A stretch of DNA of 64,000 nt from Piscinibacterium candidicorallinum (GCF_047549485.1 NZ_CP180191.1:2480001-2544000), one strand, 5' to 3'. Shown: positions 54,311 through 64,000, numbered from the stretch's first letter. The notes: generated from the sequence alone by a model not told the origin. Translations and numbers: made by a program.

Positions 54311-54468
54311 GACGTTTCCGCTTGTCTGGCAAGGCTTTCCAGCCATTTTGGTCTGGAAAGGCGCATGAATGCTGCATCTCTGATTCTCGGAAATCTCAGA
54401 TCCAGCATTCATGCGGGTGCTCAAGGCAAATCGCCTTGAAAACCTTGCGGCACAAGCGGAAAACCCAT
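54311..54468. repeat. Dispersed palindrome family, copy R5 (two arms, longest)
   Basis: The left arm reads ACGTTTCCGCTTGTCTGGC, then CTTTCCAGCCATTTTGGTCT with closing GGAAAG, then GCATGAATGCTG. The right arm reads CAGCATTCATGCGGGTG, then TCAAGGCAAATCGCCTTGA, then CACAAGCGGAAAACC. Each arm forms its own hairpin inside the large inverted repeat. It lies between the convergent cioB and Bug-protein genes. Confidence 0.85.
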
Positions 54469-54484
54469 CTCAGACCGCAACGGG

Positions 54485-54562
54485 GCGTGCGCTGGCAGGC
54501 GCACGCTCTTGTCTCAGCGCCCGGCCCTGCCGGACGAAACCCCGAGACAAGCGGGAAGCCGT
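54485..54562. repeat. Further hairpins next to R5, with a short variant of the repeat end
   Basis: GCGTGCGC (54485-54492) pairs with GCGCACGC (54499-54506). CTTGTCTC (54508-54515) pairs with GAGACAAG (54544-54551), whose continuation CGGGAAGCC resembles the family end CAAGCGGAAAGCC. It may be a degenerate extra copy of the family. Nothing else was seen in the remaining gap to 54593. Confidence 0.5.
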
Positions 54563-54593
54563 TTTGGCCTTCAACCGCCAGAAAAGCCTGCCC

Positions 54594-55568
54594 TCAATCC
54601 GCCTTGATCCCCTGCACCTTGATGACCTTGCCCCAGCGCTCGTACTCGGCCTGGGCGTAGCGGGTCATGGCCTCCGGCCCCATGAAGGTGACCTGCGCGC
54701 CCTGCTCACCGGCCTTCTTCTGGAATTCCGGCGTGCTCACGATCTTCTGCACCTCGGCAGCCACGCGGTCCACCGCAGCGCGCGGCGCCTTGCCGTGGGT
54801 GTAGAGCGTAAACCAGCTTTGCACCTCGAAGTTGGGGATACCGGCCTCCTTCGCCGTGGGCACATCCGGCAGCGCGGGCAGGCGCTGGTCGCTGGCCACC
54901 AGCAGGGCGCGTAACTTGCCCGCCTGGATGTGGCCCACCAGTGGCGGCGCGGTGGTGAGGGTGAAGTCCACCTGGCTGGCCAGCAGATCCGTCACCATCG
55001 GCCCCGTGCCCCGGTAAGGGATGTGCACGATGCGCGTGTCCGTCAGGCTCTTGAAGAGCTCGGCGGCGATGTGCTGCACCGAGCCATTGCCGGCGCTGGA
55101 GTAGTTGAGCTTGCCCGGGTTCTTGCGCGCATAGTCCACCAGCTCCCTGGCTGTCTTGAACGGAAGCGAGCTGCGCAGGGCGAGCACCTGCGGGGCGGAC
55201 ATTACGTTAGCGACCGCCTGCAGGTCCTTGAGCGGATCGAAGGGCACCTTCACCAGCTGCGGCGTCATCACATGAAAGCCGGAGAACTGCATCAGCAGGG
55301 TGTGGCCATCCGGCGGGGCATTGAGCAGCGCCTGGGTGCCCACCGCGCCGTTGCCGCCGCCACGGTTCTCGATCACCACCGGCTGACCGAGCGCCTTGGA
55401 GAGCGGCTCCTGCAGCATGCGGGCGGTGATGTCGGCCGTACCGCCGGGTGGCGCGGGCACGATGATGGTGACGGTCTTGGACGGGAAGGCCTGAGCCATG
55501 GCTGCGGGGGCCAGCAGGCAGCCCGTGGTTGCCAGCGCGAGGGCCAGCAGCGATCTGAGCGTGAACAT
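54594..55568 (-). CDS. Bug-family (TctC) extracytoplasmic solute-binding protein
   Basis: This 324-residue periplasmic protein belongs to the large Bug/TctC family of Burkholderiales, which bind carboxylates for tripartite tricarboxylate transporters or act as orphan receptors. The signal peptide is MFTLRSLLALALATTGCLLA with cleavage after AAMAQ, and the mature protein starts AFPSKTVTIIVPAPPGGTAD. Typical later motifs are NRGGGNGAVGTQALL, HIPYRGTGPMVTDLLASQVD and ALPDVPTAKEAGIPNFEV. No TctA/TctB genes are nearby, so it is an orphan. Palindrome R5 lies beyond its end and R6 upstream of its start. Confidence 0.93.
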   Translation of the reverse strand: MFTLRSLLALALATTGCLLAPAAMAQAFPSKTVTIIVPAPPGGTADITARMLQEPLSKALGQPVVIENRGGGNGAVGTQALLNAPPDGHTLLMQFSGFHVMTPQLVKVPFDPLKDLQAVANVMSAPQVLALRSSLPFKTARELVDYARKNPGKLNYSSAGNGSVQHIAAELFKSLTDTRIVHIPYRGTGPMVTDLLASQVDFTLTTAPPLVGHIQAGKLRALLVASDQRLPALPDVPTAKEAGIPNFEVQSWFTLYTHGKAPRAAVDRVAAEVQKIVSTPEFQKKAGEQGAQVTFMGPEAMTRYAQAEYERWGKVIKVQGIKAD

Positions 55569-55707
55569 GCAATGTCTCCTTGGCGTTCTTGATCTTCTGG
55601 CCCCGCCTGGCCGGCAGTGGCAGCGCCAAGCCTAGCCGCCCACCCCCCGGCTTGCGAAGGGTGGTTCGCCCGCAGACCGGTCTTGCGCTGCACCGGAACG
55701 GGGCTTC
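55569..55707. other. Intergenic region upstream of the Bug gene
   Basis: The gap from 55569 to 56045 is 477 bases. This part should hold the minus-strand promoter of the Bug gene, though no clear hexamers are visible. Palindrome R6 fills the middle, and 55859-56045 should carry the promoter of the small secreted protein gene. Confidence 0.4.
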
Positions 55708-55858
55708 TCGCTTGTCTGGCGCGGCTTTTCAGGCAATTTGCCCTGGAAACCCTCATGAATGCTGAATCTCGCTTTCCGGAGTCGGACACATCCAGTATTC
55801 ATGCGCCTCTTCAAGCCAAATTGGCCGGAAAGGCGCACCAGGCATGCGGAGAGCCCTC
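55708..55858. repeat. Dispersed palindrome family, copy R6 (two arms)
   Basis: The left arm is GGGCTTCTCGCTTGTCTGGC, then TTTTCAGG...CCTGGAAA, then TCATGAATGCTGAATC. The right arm is ATCCAGTATTCATGCG, then CTTCAAGCCAAATTGGCC, then CACCAGGCATGCGGAGAG. It lies between two divergently transcribed genes, unlike R4 and R5. Confidence 0.82.
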
Positions 55859-56045
55859 CTCAGTCGGTGGGATCAACGCCGAGTTGCCGCAGCGACGCTC
55901 GCAGAAACCCGCCCGGTTTTTGCGGCTCGCGTCGCCGATTCCGCAGCTCATCGCAACGCGGCTGCGTGATCGAAGGCCCTTGCCCACAATGCACTCCATC
56001 GACACACACAACACGTCGATCGCAACGAACCCAAGGAGCCCGATC

Positions 56046-56312
56046 ATGAACACCACCACCGCCCGCGCCCAAGTCTTCGCCCTCGTCTCTGCCGCCTTCT
56101 GCGCCGCTGCCTTCGCAGCCGTGCCGGCCCCCAAGGTTGAAGCGAATGTCGTGAAGCTCGACACGGTCACGGTGGTGGCCAGCCGCTCGGCTCTTCTGAA
56201 CGAGCAGCCCGTGATCGCACTCGACACCGTGACCGTCACGGCCAGCAAGGCTGAAGTGGCTGCCGCCCGCGCCACCACGCAGCTTGCTGCCGCCGCTGAG
56301 CGCAACTCATAA
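56046..56312 (+). CDS. Small secreted protein with two TonB-box-like motifs
   Basis: This 88-residue protein starts at the ATG at 56046, with AAGGAG seven bases upstream. MNTTTARAQVFALVSAAFCA is a signal peptide, probably cut after AAFAA. The mature part of about 63 residues holds two near-repeats, KLDTVTVVASRSA and ALDTVTVTASKAE, each like the N-terminal TonB-box region (DTVTVTAS) of TonB-dependent receptors. No barrel follows; the rest is Ala-rich and helical. It has its own strong terminator 38 bases after the stop. I do not know a family for it. It could be a truncated receptor remnant, but the signals look intact. Confidence 0.75.
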   Translation: MNTTTARAQVFALVSAAFCAAAFAAVPAPKVEANVVKLDTVTVVASRSALLNEQPVIALDTVTVTASKAEVAAARATTQLAAAAERNS

Positions 56313-56349
56313 GCAGCGAGCGTCCAAGAACTCGTTGCGGCTAGAAACA

Positions 56350-56388
56350 ACAAGGCCCGCCGGTGTACCACGGCGGGCCTTGTGCTTT
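56350..56388 (+). terminator. Intrinsic terminator after the small secreted protein gene
   Basis: ACAAGGCCCGCCG (56350-56362) pairs perfectly with CGGCGGGCCTTGT (56371-56383), loop GTGTACCA, followed by GCTTTTG. It also lies 30 bases beyond the end of the convergent CoA-transferase gene. Confidence 0.82.
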
Positions 56389-56419
56389 TGGAGCGCGCTA
56401 AACGCGCTTCGATGACCCA

Positions 56420-57646
56420 TCAGCCCGGCGCAGGCTTCTCCACCACAACGCCCTCGGCAAACAGCGTGCCCATCTCACCCTCGCTGAGACCCAGCGCACC
56501 CAACACGTCGCGCGTGTGCTCACCCAGCCGGGGGCCGAGCCACTGCGTGCCGCCCGGCGTGACCGAGAGCTTGGGCGTGACGGCCGGCAGCTTGATCGGA
56601 GTGCCGTCAGCTAGCCGGTGCTGCTCGATCATGCGGCGCGCCAGAAACTGCGGGTCGGCAAACATGTCCGCCACGCTGTAGATCTTGCTCACCGGCACAT
56701 CGGCCGCCTTGAGCGTGGTCAGCACCTCATCAATGCCGCGGGCTACCGTCCAGGCACCAATGGCGGCATCGATCTCCGCGGTGCGTGGCACGCGACCATC
56801 GTTGGTGGCCAGGCCGGCGTCATGGGCCAGATCGTCCCGGCCCATGGCCAGCATCAGGCGCTTGAAGATCGCATCGCCGTTGCCGGCAATCACCACGTTC
56901 GCTCCATCGCCGCAGGTGTAGGTGTTGGAAGGCACGATGCCCGGCAACGCACCGCCCGTGCGCTCGCGCACTACGCCGGCCAGGTCGTACTCGGGCACGA
57001 GGCTTTCCATCATGTTGAACACGGCCTCATAGAGCGCAACGTCCACCACCTGACCCTGCCCGCACGCCTTGCCGCCCGTGGCGTCGCGATGGCGCAGCGC
57101 CACCATCGCGCCGAACGCACCGTGCAGCGCAGCGAGCGAATCGCCGATCGAGATGCCGATGCGCACCGGCGGCCGGTCCGGATGGCCTGACACATAGCGC
57201 ATGCCGCCCATGCTCTCACCTACCGCACCGAAGCCCGGCAGATCCTTCATCGGCCCCGTCTGCCCGTAGCCCGACAGGCGCACAAACACAAGCGAGGGCC
57301 GCTCGCGTATCAGCTCGGCAGGCCCCAGGCCCCACTTCTCCAGCACGCCGGGCCGGTAGTTCTCCACGATCACGTCGGCCTCGAGCGCCAGGCGCCGCAC
57401 CAGATCGCGGCCGCGCGCATCCTTCATGTTCACGGCCACGCTCTTCTTGTTGCGTGACTGCACGCTCCACCACAGCGAATTGCCTTCATGCAGCACGCGC
57501 CATTGCCGGATCGGATCGCCTTCTGGCGACTCGATCTTGATCACCTCGGCACCAAACTCCGCCAGCAGCCGGGTGCAGAAGGGCCCGGCAATCAGCGTGC
57601 CGAGCTCCAGCACCTTCAGGCCATGCAGGGCGCCGGGCGTACTCAT
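56420..57646 (-). CDS. Class III (CaiB/BaiF) acyl-CoA transferase
   Basis: This 408-residue family III CoA-transferase moves CoA between carboxylates. The ATG at 57646 begins MSTPGALHGLKVLELGTLIA, and GPFCTRLLAEFGAEVIKIES is the CoA-binding start. NKKSVAVNMKDARGRDL follows. Catalytic Asp169 lies in GISIGDSLAALHGAFGAM, exactly where the family places it. The frame is open upstream to 57889 but runs inside the MAPEG gene, so that extension is rejected. It overlaps the MAPEG stop by four bases (57643-57646). Its substrate cannot be read from the sequence. Confidence 0.93.
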   Translation of the reverse strand: MSTPGALHGLKVLELGTLIAGPFCTRLLAEFGAEVIKIESPEGDPIRQWRVLHEGNSLWWSVQSRNKKSVAVNMKDARGRDLVRRLALEADVIVENYRPGVLEKWGLGPAELIRERPSLVFVRLSGYGQTGPMKDLPGFGAVGESMGGMRYVSGHPDRPPVRIGISIGDSLAALHGAFGAMVALRHRDATGGKACGQGQVVDVALYEAVFNMMESLVPEYDLAGVVRERTGGALPGIVPSNTYTCGDGANVVIAGNGDAIFKRLMLAMGRDDLAHDAGLATNDGRVPRTAEIDAAIGAWTVARGIDEVLTTLKAADVPVSKIYSVADMFADPQFLARRMIEQHRLADGTPIKLPAVTPKLSVTPGGTQWLGPRLGEHTRDVLGALGLSEGEMGTLFAEGVVVEKPAPG

Positions 57647-58047
57647 CCGCGAAAGACCGGGATCAGGAAGATCGCGACGTTCGCCGCGAAGGCCAGGGTC
57701 CACACGCCGGAGCGCGCGGCCTGCTTGCCAGTCACGTAGAGATAGACGTACAGACTGCGCAAGACGATGAAGCTCACCGCCAGCACATTGGCTAGCAGCG
57801 TCGCGCCCACCAGCATGTGAGTGGACAGCACCGCCAGCCCGAAGAAGGGCAGAGCCTCCCAGCTGTTGGCCTGCGCGTTGTTCGCCCACTTGCGTGCACC
57901 CTCCTGCCGCTCCAGCCAGCCGCGGGGATCAAGGTTGTCATAGCCGCCCTGACTGCGCGGGATGCCAAATTTGCCTCGCTTGGCGAGACCCGCGCAGACG
58001 ATCGGCATGATGGCTGCTAGCAGGATGCAGAAGATGGCGATCGTCAT
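57643..58047 (-). CDS. MAPEG-family membrane protein
   Basis: This 134-residue membrane protein of the MAPEG superfamily (eicosanoid and glutathione metabolism-like) has about four hydrophobic helices: MTIAIFCILLAAIMPIVCAG, LPFFGLAVLSTHMLVGA, LLANVLAVSFIVLRSLYVYL and SGVWTLAFAANVAIFLIPVF. The loop LERQEGARKWANNAQANSWE with its Arg/Asn/Glu pattern is typical of MAPEG glutathione-site helices. GGAG precedes the ATG at 58047 by five to six bases. It leads a two-gene unit with the CoA-transferase. Bacterial members have mostly unknown roles. Confidence 0.88.
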   Translation of the reverse strand: MTIAIFCILLAAIMPIVCAGLAKRGKFGIPRSQGGYDNLDPRGWLERQEGARKWANNAQANSWEALPFFGLAVLSTHMLVGATLLANVLAVSFIVLRSLYVYLYVTGKQAARSGVWTLAFAANVAIFLIPVFRG

Positions 58048-58272
58048 CTGGGCTCCGGGTTTTCCTTGAGTTGGGTAGGGCGCGGGATGGCTGCCGAGCA
58101 TAGCGAAGCCGAGCAGCGGACTTTCTCAGGCAGCAGCTCCCAGGCTTCTCTCAAGACGAATCGGTTACTGCCGAAATTCACCTGCCGGCGGTGGGAAGCT
58201 CCGAGCCTGCTGCATAGACTTTGCTGCTCCGTTTGCCGATCCTCCTCGCCCGTCCTGCCTGCGCCGCCCCTG

Positions 58273-61200
58273 ATGCCACCAGCACCATCCGCTACAGCGC
58301 CTGACACTACCGCCGGTAACCGGCGCCCGCCGCCGCTGATCGGTGCGTCGATCGTCACGGCCGCGGCCTACGTGGCCATCGGCTGGCTGTCGCTCTACCT
58401 GGCCATTCCGCCTTCATTTGCTGCGCCGCTGTATCTACCGGCGGGCATCGCGCTGGCCTGCGTACTTCGCTTCGGCTACGGCGTGCTGCCGGCCATCGCG
58501 GTCGGCTCGTTCGGCATGAACCTGCTCACCGGCATCCTGAGCAATCGGCTCGGGCTGGATTTCGTGGTGATCAGTCTGGTGTCCAGCCTTGGAGCCGCAT
58601 TGCAGGCATGGGCTGGGGTGGCACTGTATCGCCGCCTGCTGGGCGCAGACTCGACCCTGGATGAGCCGCGCGACATTCTGCGTTTTTTCCTGGTGATTGC
58701 ACCGGCCTCCGCCCTGCTCAGCGCCAGCGCAGCCATCGGCATTCGTGTGCTGTGGGGTGCCCTGCCTGCTGACGCGGCTTTCGGCGTCTGGTGGACCTGG
58801 TGGGCAGGCGACGTACTGGGCATGTTGATTGCAGCTCCTGTGGCCCTGTGCCTGATCGGCCGCGACCGTAGCGTATGGGCGCCACGAACACTCACCGTGG
58901 CCGCGCCCCTGCTGCTGATGTGTGCTCTGCTGGCGCTGGCCATCATCCAGATCTCGATCTGGGAGCGTGAACGCCTGCAAGCGCGCTTTGAGCAAGATGC
59001 CAACGCCGCGGCACAGCTGCTGCGCGCCCGACTCGACCAAAGTGTGAGCGCGCTGCTGGCCATTCGTGAGCTGACGCGGGCCAAACCGCTGCTGGGCATC
59101 GATGAATTCCGGCGCGGTACCTACCCCTGGGTCGGCACGGAAGCGGCGGTTCAGCGTGACGCGCTGTGGAGCATGGCCTACAGCAACTACGTGGCCGAGA
59201 CGGATCGAGGGCTACTCGAACAGCGCATGCGCGCCATGGGCGCAGCCAGCTTCCGCGTTTTCGATCGACCCGAGCCGCAGGACGGCGAGTGGCGCGCGGA
59301 CGGGCCTGCACTGGCCATCACGCACATCGAGCCGATGGCGACCAACAGCCGCGCACTGGGCGTGAATCAGATGAGTATCCCCGAGCTGCGCACCACGATC
59401 GAGAAGGCCCGAAGCACCGACCAACTCACCGCATCTGCACCCTTCAGGCTCACGCATCCCACGACACCACAGCTGGCTGTGGCGCTGTACGCGCCCCTGT
59501 TTGCAGGCGAGCCGCGCAGCGTGGACGATCGGCAGGCGCAGTTTCGCGGCACGGTGCATGTGACTCTGCGGCCGGACGTGCTGATGCAGCAGATTCGCCA
59601 GAACGCGCCAAGCTACATGCGCATCTGCCTGCTTGATCAGATCAATGCCGATGAGCCGATCGTGCTCAGTGGCGAGCCCGGCTGCCGCCAGCCGCCGCAA
59701 GGGCACTTCATGCATCGCAGCAGCATGGAGTTCGGCACACGGCAATGGACCCTCGTGACGCACGCACCCTTGCAATCCGTGCCCGGCATTGAACGGCAGT
59801 CCACCTATGTGTTCTCGATTGCAGGCATCGCCAGCACCGCACTGTTCGGTGCACTCCTGCTGAGCATGAGCGGGCGCGCCAGACGCGTGGAGGCCGAGGT
59901 GGCCGAACGCACCGCGTTGCTGCGCACCGAGGTGACGCAGCGCCAAAGCACCGAGGAAGCACTGCGCGAAAGCGAGCAGCGTCTGCGGGTGATCCTTGAC
60001 ACCGCGCCCATAGGCATCGTCTATGCAGATGCGGATGGGCGCCTGCTGCTGATCAATGACGCCTACGCCGCAATGAGCGGCGGCAACCAGCGGGATAGTC
60101 TGATCGCCGAGGGGGTGTCGAACGCGGATGCGCCAATCGCGGTGACCGCAATCGACGCGCTGCGCGACGAGCCGGGTGGCACGCGCACATTTACGGCGCG
60201 AAGCTGTGTGGAGTCCGGCCGAACACTGAGGGTCTCGCTACGGCGTCTGGATCGGGCGGCTTCGGGCGACTACCGCCTGGTCGGCGTCGTGGAGGATGTG
60301 ACCGAGCAGCTTGCCGCCGCCGAGGCACGTCAGCGACAGTTCGAGGCCGAGGCGGCCAACCGTGCAAAGACGGCGTTCCTCTCGCGCATGAGCCATGAAC
60401 TTCGCACGCCGCTGAACGCGATGCTCGGCTTCGTGCAGTTGCTCAGGCAAGACCAGACGGCCCCGCTCACGGTACTGCAGCAGGCTCGCGCGGAGCGGAT
60501 CGAGGAAGCCGGCTGGCATCTGCTGGCGCTGATTGACGATGTGCTTGATGTTGCTCGAATCGAGTCGGGCCAGATCGATATCGGTACCGAAGCTGTTCAG
60601 ACTCGCGAGGTCATCGACGAGGCCGTCACGATCTGCCAGGTCCAGGCACAGGCCCGAGGTATCGCGCTGAGCATGAGTCTGCGCCCCCACGCCTGGGTGC
60701 AGGCCAACCGCATGCGCCTGCGTCAGGTCCTGATCAATCTGATCACCAACGGCATCAAATACAACCACCGGGATGGGCATGTCCGCGTGGACGTGCAACT
60801 GGCGGGTCGTGCAGCGAAGATTGCCGTGGAGGACGACGGTATCGGCATGAGTGCGGAGCAGCACGCGCAGCTATTCCAGCCCTTCAATCGGCTCGGGCGC
60901 GACAAGTTCGAGGTCGAGGGGCTGGGCCTGGGGCTGGCGCTGTGCCGCCAGCTGATGCGGGCGATGGGCGGTGACATCGAAGTGGATGCCGCGCATTCAA
61001 GAGGAACGCGTATGGTGATCACCCTGCCGCTCGCGGATGCCCCCGAGCCGCAGGCCGCGTCCGATGAAGCGCCAATCTCTGGCGACGCCGCCACAGAAGT
61101 CGCACCCCTGAATGCCTGCGTGCTCTACATCGAGGACAACCGCATCAATGCGCTGCTGGTGGAAGACATGCTGCGGCGTCTTCCGGGCGTGCGCTTCGTG

Positions 61201-61494
61201 CATGCATCGCTGGGCGTCGAGGGCCTGCGGCTGATCGACGAATTGCAGCCGGACCTGGTACTGCTGGACATGCACCTGCCGGATTGCTCCGGCCTCGAAA
61301 TTCTTGAGCTGCTGCAGAGCGGCGCACGCACAACGGCAGGATTGACGCCAAAGCCCAAGGTGGTGGCCCTGTCGGCCAATGCCCTGCCCGACGATGTGGC
61401 GCGCGCCCGGGCGCTCGGCGCGATGGACTACTGGACCAAGCCGCTCGACATGCAGCACTTCCTAGCTGGCGTGGCACGCCTGCTGCACACGTGA
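58273..61494 (+). CDS. Hybrid sensor histidine kinase (MASE1-CHASE-PAS-HisKA-HATPase-REC)
   Basis: This protein of about 1073 residues is a membrane hybrid kinase. An N-terminal MASE1 domain with many helices (about residues 20-215) includes LSLYLAIPPSFAAPLYLPAG. A periplasmic CHASE domain (about 230-430) has RDALWSMAYSNYVAETDRG. A transmembrane helix (FSIAGIASTALFGALLLSM) precedes a PAS domain (about 570-680). His708 lies in MSHELRTPLNAMLGFVQLL; the ATPase shows LINLITNGIKYNHRDG, DDGIGMSAEQHAQLF and GLGLGLALCRQLM. The C-terminal REC has Asp999 in LVLLDMHLPDCSGLEI. The start is uncertain, since the frame opens at 58066. The adjacent convergent HDOD gene suggests a shared signalling role. Confidence 0.93.
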   Translation: MPPAPSATAPDTTAGNRRPPPLIGASIVTAAAYVAIGWLSLYLAIPPSFAAPLYLPAGIALACVLRFGYGVLPAIAVGSFGMNLLTGILSNRLGLDFVVISLVSSLGAALQAWAGVALYRRLLGADSTLDEPRDILRFFLVIAPASALLSASAAIGIRVLWGALPADAAFGVWWTWWAGDVLGMLIAAPVALCLIGRDRSVWAPRTLTVAAPLLLMCALLALAIIQISIWERERLQARFEQDANAAAQLLRARLDQSVSALLAIRELTRAKPLLGIDEFRRGTYPWVGTEAAVQRDALWSMAYSNYVAETDRGLLEQRMRAMGAASFRVFDRPEPQDGEWRADGPALAITHIEPMATNSRALGVNQMSIPELRTTIEKARSTDQLTASAPFRLTHPTTPQLAVALYAPLFAGEPRSVDDRQAQFRGTVHVTLRPDVLMQQIRQNAPSYMRICLLDQINADEPIVLSGEPGCRQPPQGHFMHRSSMEFGTRQWTLVTHAPLQSVPGIERQSTYVFSIAGIASTALFGALLLSMSGRARRVEAEVAERTALLRTEVTQRQSTEEALRESEQRLRVILDTAPIGIVYADADGRLLLINDAYAAMSGGNQRDSLIAEGVSNADAPIAVTAIDALRDEPGGTRTFTARSCVESGRTLRVSLRRLDRAASGDYRLVGVVEDVTEQLAAAEARQRQFEAEAANRAKTAFLSRMSHELRTPLNAMLGFVQLLRQDQTAPLTVLQQARAERIEEAGWHLLALIDDVLDVARIESGQIDIGTEAVQTREVIDEAVTICQVQAQARGIALSMSLRPHAWVQANRMRLRQVLINLITNGIKYNHRDGHVRVDVQLAGRAAKIAVEDDGIGMSAEQHAQLFQPFNRLGRDKFEVEGLGLGLALCRQLMRAMGGDIEVDAAHSRGTRMVITLPLADAPEPQAASDEAPISGDAATEVAPLNACVLYIEDNRINALLVEDMLRRLPGVRFVHASLGVEGLRLIDELQPDLVLLDMHLPDCSGLEILELLQSGARTTAGLTPKPKVVALSANALPDDVARARALGAMDYWTKPLDMQHFLAGVARLLHT

Positions 61495-61519
61495 ATCTGG
61501 CTTGGCCCGGCGGAGCGGT

Positions 61520-62398
61520 TCAAAAAGCTTCGGCCCCGGCCACGAGCTCGGGCCAGCCGGGCTTGTGAGCCACCAGCCAAGCGCGGTCCAGCTGCAGATG
61601 GTCGACGATCTCGCCAGGCAGCGCATCCACAGCGGCATCGCCCTTGTCGCCATGCGAGCCGACCTCGGCCATGCGCATGGCCATGCGGATCACGGCTGCC
61701 AGACGTGAGAAGCGCCGTGGCTCGAATGGGTCCGCGGCAAAGCGGAAGGCGTCGACCAGCGGCAGGGGGAAGCCCCATCGTGCCGCCAGCTCTGCCGTCA
61801 CATCGGCGTGGGAGAAGCCGAACCGCGCCTGCTCCCAGGACAGGCGCGCACCGGGTGCATGCGGCACCGCCTCCACCATGCGCACATAGTCCGGCAGCGC
61901 AAGTGCCAGCACGAGCTCGCCCAGATTCACCATGAAGCCGCCGAGATAGGCGCTCTCCGGGTCCACCGCGGCCGGCTTGGCCAGCCAGCGGGCGTAGCCG
62001 CCGGTCGCTAGGCTCGTGCGCCAGAAGGCCTCGCGGCCGAAGCCCGGAATCTTGGGAAAGCTGCCCGCAATGCAGGCCGACAGCGCCAGGGTCCGCAGTG
62101 CCTCGGTGCCGATCACCGTGGCGGCATCGTTGACCGAAGCCACGGAGCGGGCCAGTCCGAATCGCGGACTGTTGGCCAGGCGCAGCAGCTTGGCGGTGAG
62201 CACCATGTCGCGCCCCACGTCGCGCAGGATCGGGGTCAGGTCGGCATCCGTGTCGTTCAGGCTGCTGACCAGGTGTCGCGCGACCTCGGGCATGGTGGGC
62301 AACTGTGGAAGCCGCGCCAGGATCTGCAGGATGGCCAGCTGGCGGTCGGCCAGTGCGGTCACGCGGGCAACTTCATCGGGAGCAACGGGAGCGTTCAT
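61520..62398 (-). CDS. HDOD-domain protein
   Basis: This protein of about 292 residues carries an HDOD domain (about residues 25-235), a non-catalytic relative of HD phosphohydrolases that acts in bacterial signalling. It starts MNAPVAPDEVARVTALADRQ at the ATG at 62398; an ATG at 62503 would extend it by 35 residues rich in Pro. Recognisable segments are LPQLPTMPEVARHLVSSLND, LTAKLLRLANSPRFGLAR and GGFMVNLGELVLALALPDYV, all close to the HDOD pattern. It converges with the hybrid kinase gene, 25 bases away. HDOD proteins often work with cyclic di-GMP or two-component systems. Confidence 0.9.
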   Translation of the reverse strand: MNAPVAPDEVARVTALADRQLAILQILARLPQLPTMPEVARHLVSSLNDTDADLTPILRDVGRDMVLTAKLLRLANSPRFGLARSVASVNDAATVIGTEALRTLALSACIAGSFPKIPGFGREAFWRTSLATGGYARWLAKPAAVDPESAYLGGFMVNLGELVLALALPDYVRMVEAVPHAPGARLSWEQARFGFSHADVTAELAARWGFPLPLVDAFRFAADPFEPRRFSRLAAVIRMAMRMAEVGSHGDKGDAAVDALPGEIVDHLQLDRAWLVAHKPGWPELVAGAEAF

Positions 62399-62629
62399 GG
62401 CATCGGGCAGTGGCACGGGGCCGGCAGGCGGCCGGAAGGGCCGAAGAATGAGAGGCAGTGTGGCGCTGCCTGTCAGGCGGCCGAAGGATGAAAAGCGCGG
62501 CATTGACCCAGCTTATCGAGCGCTTCTTGCCTGCAGATTGCGCGCGGGTTGCTCGCTGGCGGCAGTCGATTGCTGTGTGTTTCGCTCAGATCACGGCGCC
62601 CTGCCCCGGCGGGCGGGAGCAGACGCGGC

Positions 62630-62708
<79 letters not shown>

Positions 62709-62740
62709 GCCGAAGGGGCATGGCGCCCCCCACAAAAGAC

Positions 62741-62767
62741 AAAGGCCGGTTGCATGAACCGGCCTTT
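62741..62767 (-). terminator. Intrinsic terminator after rpoD
   Basis: On the minus strand AAAGGCCGGTT pairs with AACCGGCCTTT around CATGC and is followed by GTCTTTTGTG. A second stem, CGGCAGCG (62776) with CGCTGCCG (62798), lies between it and the rpoD stop. Confidence 0.85.
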
Positions 62768-62821
62768 GAAGTTTACGGCAGCGCTTCGTGAACGCGACGC
62801 TGCCGGATGGTCTGGCTGCGA

Positions 62822-64000
<1,179 letters not shown>

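Noticed and set aside
54267..54593. A cydX-like small subunit after cioB
   Set aside because: The gap holds only palindromes and hairpins; no short hydrophobic frame with a ribosome binding site was seen.

Overview
The window is GC-rich, gene-dense chromosomal DNA of a betaproteobacterium, most likely order Burkholderiales. The evidence is gene order: carA-carB-greA-DUF4149 next to rlmE-ftsH-folP-glmM with divergent yhbY, DUF349-leuS-lptE-holA-proA, polA beside thrB and a BPSS1780-type gene, a Tat-exported HiPIP, a Bug-family binding protein, and a CCCCC/GGGGG palindromic repeat typical of that order. A Comamonadaceae/Sphaerotilaceae-like source is my guess. No phage, transposase, integrase, CRISPR array or rRNA was seen.

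Layout. 1-4650: 5' half of polA, then divergent LOG-family gene, thrB, a membrane protein and a FecR-like exported protein. 4694-7337: a ZnuD-like TonB-dependent receptor behind a His-rich membrane protein, probably metal uptake. 7504-18000: uvrD, a large acetoacetate-decarboxylase-like/flavoprotein fusion, a FadL porin, a membrane diguanylate cyclase and an unknown anchored protein. 18113-29166: DUF349 protein, leuS-lptE-holA-proA, HiPIP behind a Fur-box-like palindrome, hemJ, a thioredoxin-fold isomerase and an rRNA methyltransferase. 29357-37714: an internally duplicated unknown protein, then pstSCAB-phoU-phoB-phoR with a fasciclin lipoprotein diverging from pstS across Pho boxes. 37996-49168: cell-wall, folate, protease, rRNA and carbamoyl-phosphate genes. 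49372-58047: a possible small ORF, tal, patatin, cyanide-insensitive bd oxidase, Bug protein, a tiny secreted protein with two TonB-box-like motifs, a CoA-transferase and a MAPEG protein. 58273-64000: hybrid sensor kinase, HDOD protein, tRNA-Ile(CAU) and rpoD (cut by the window end).

The strongest unexplained structure is a dispersed family of long nested palindromes. The shared end is CCGCTTGTCTGG / CCAGACAAGCGG, and each arm has its own hairpin around CCAAAATGG-like sequence. Four two-armed copies (about 17977, 29199, 54311, 55708) and two single arms (7427, 23407) lie between genes. One arm appears to supply the ribosome binding site of lptE. No mobile protein is nearby, so they look like REP/MITE-type elements.

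Other points of interest are the two-domain flavoprotein at 9966-13115, the secreted TonB-box peptide at 56046-56312, the Pho-box-flanked fasciclin gene, the Fur-like site before HiPIP, the orphan terminator and small ORF before tal, and the duplicated unknown protein at 29357-30175.
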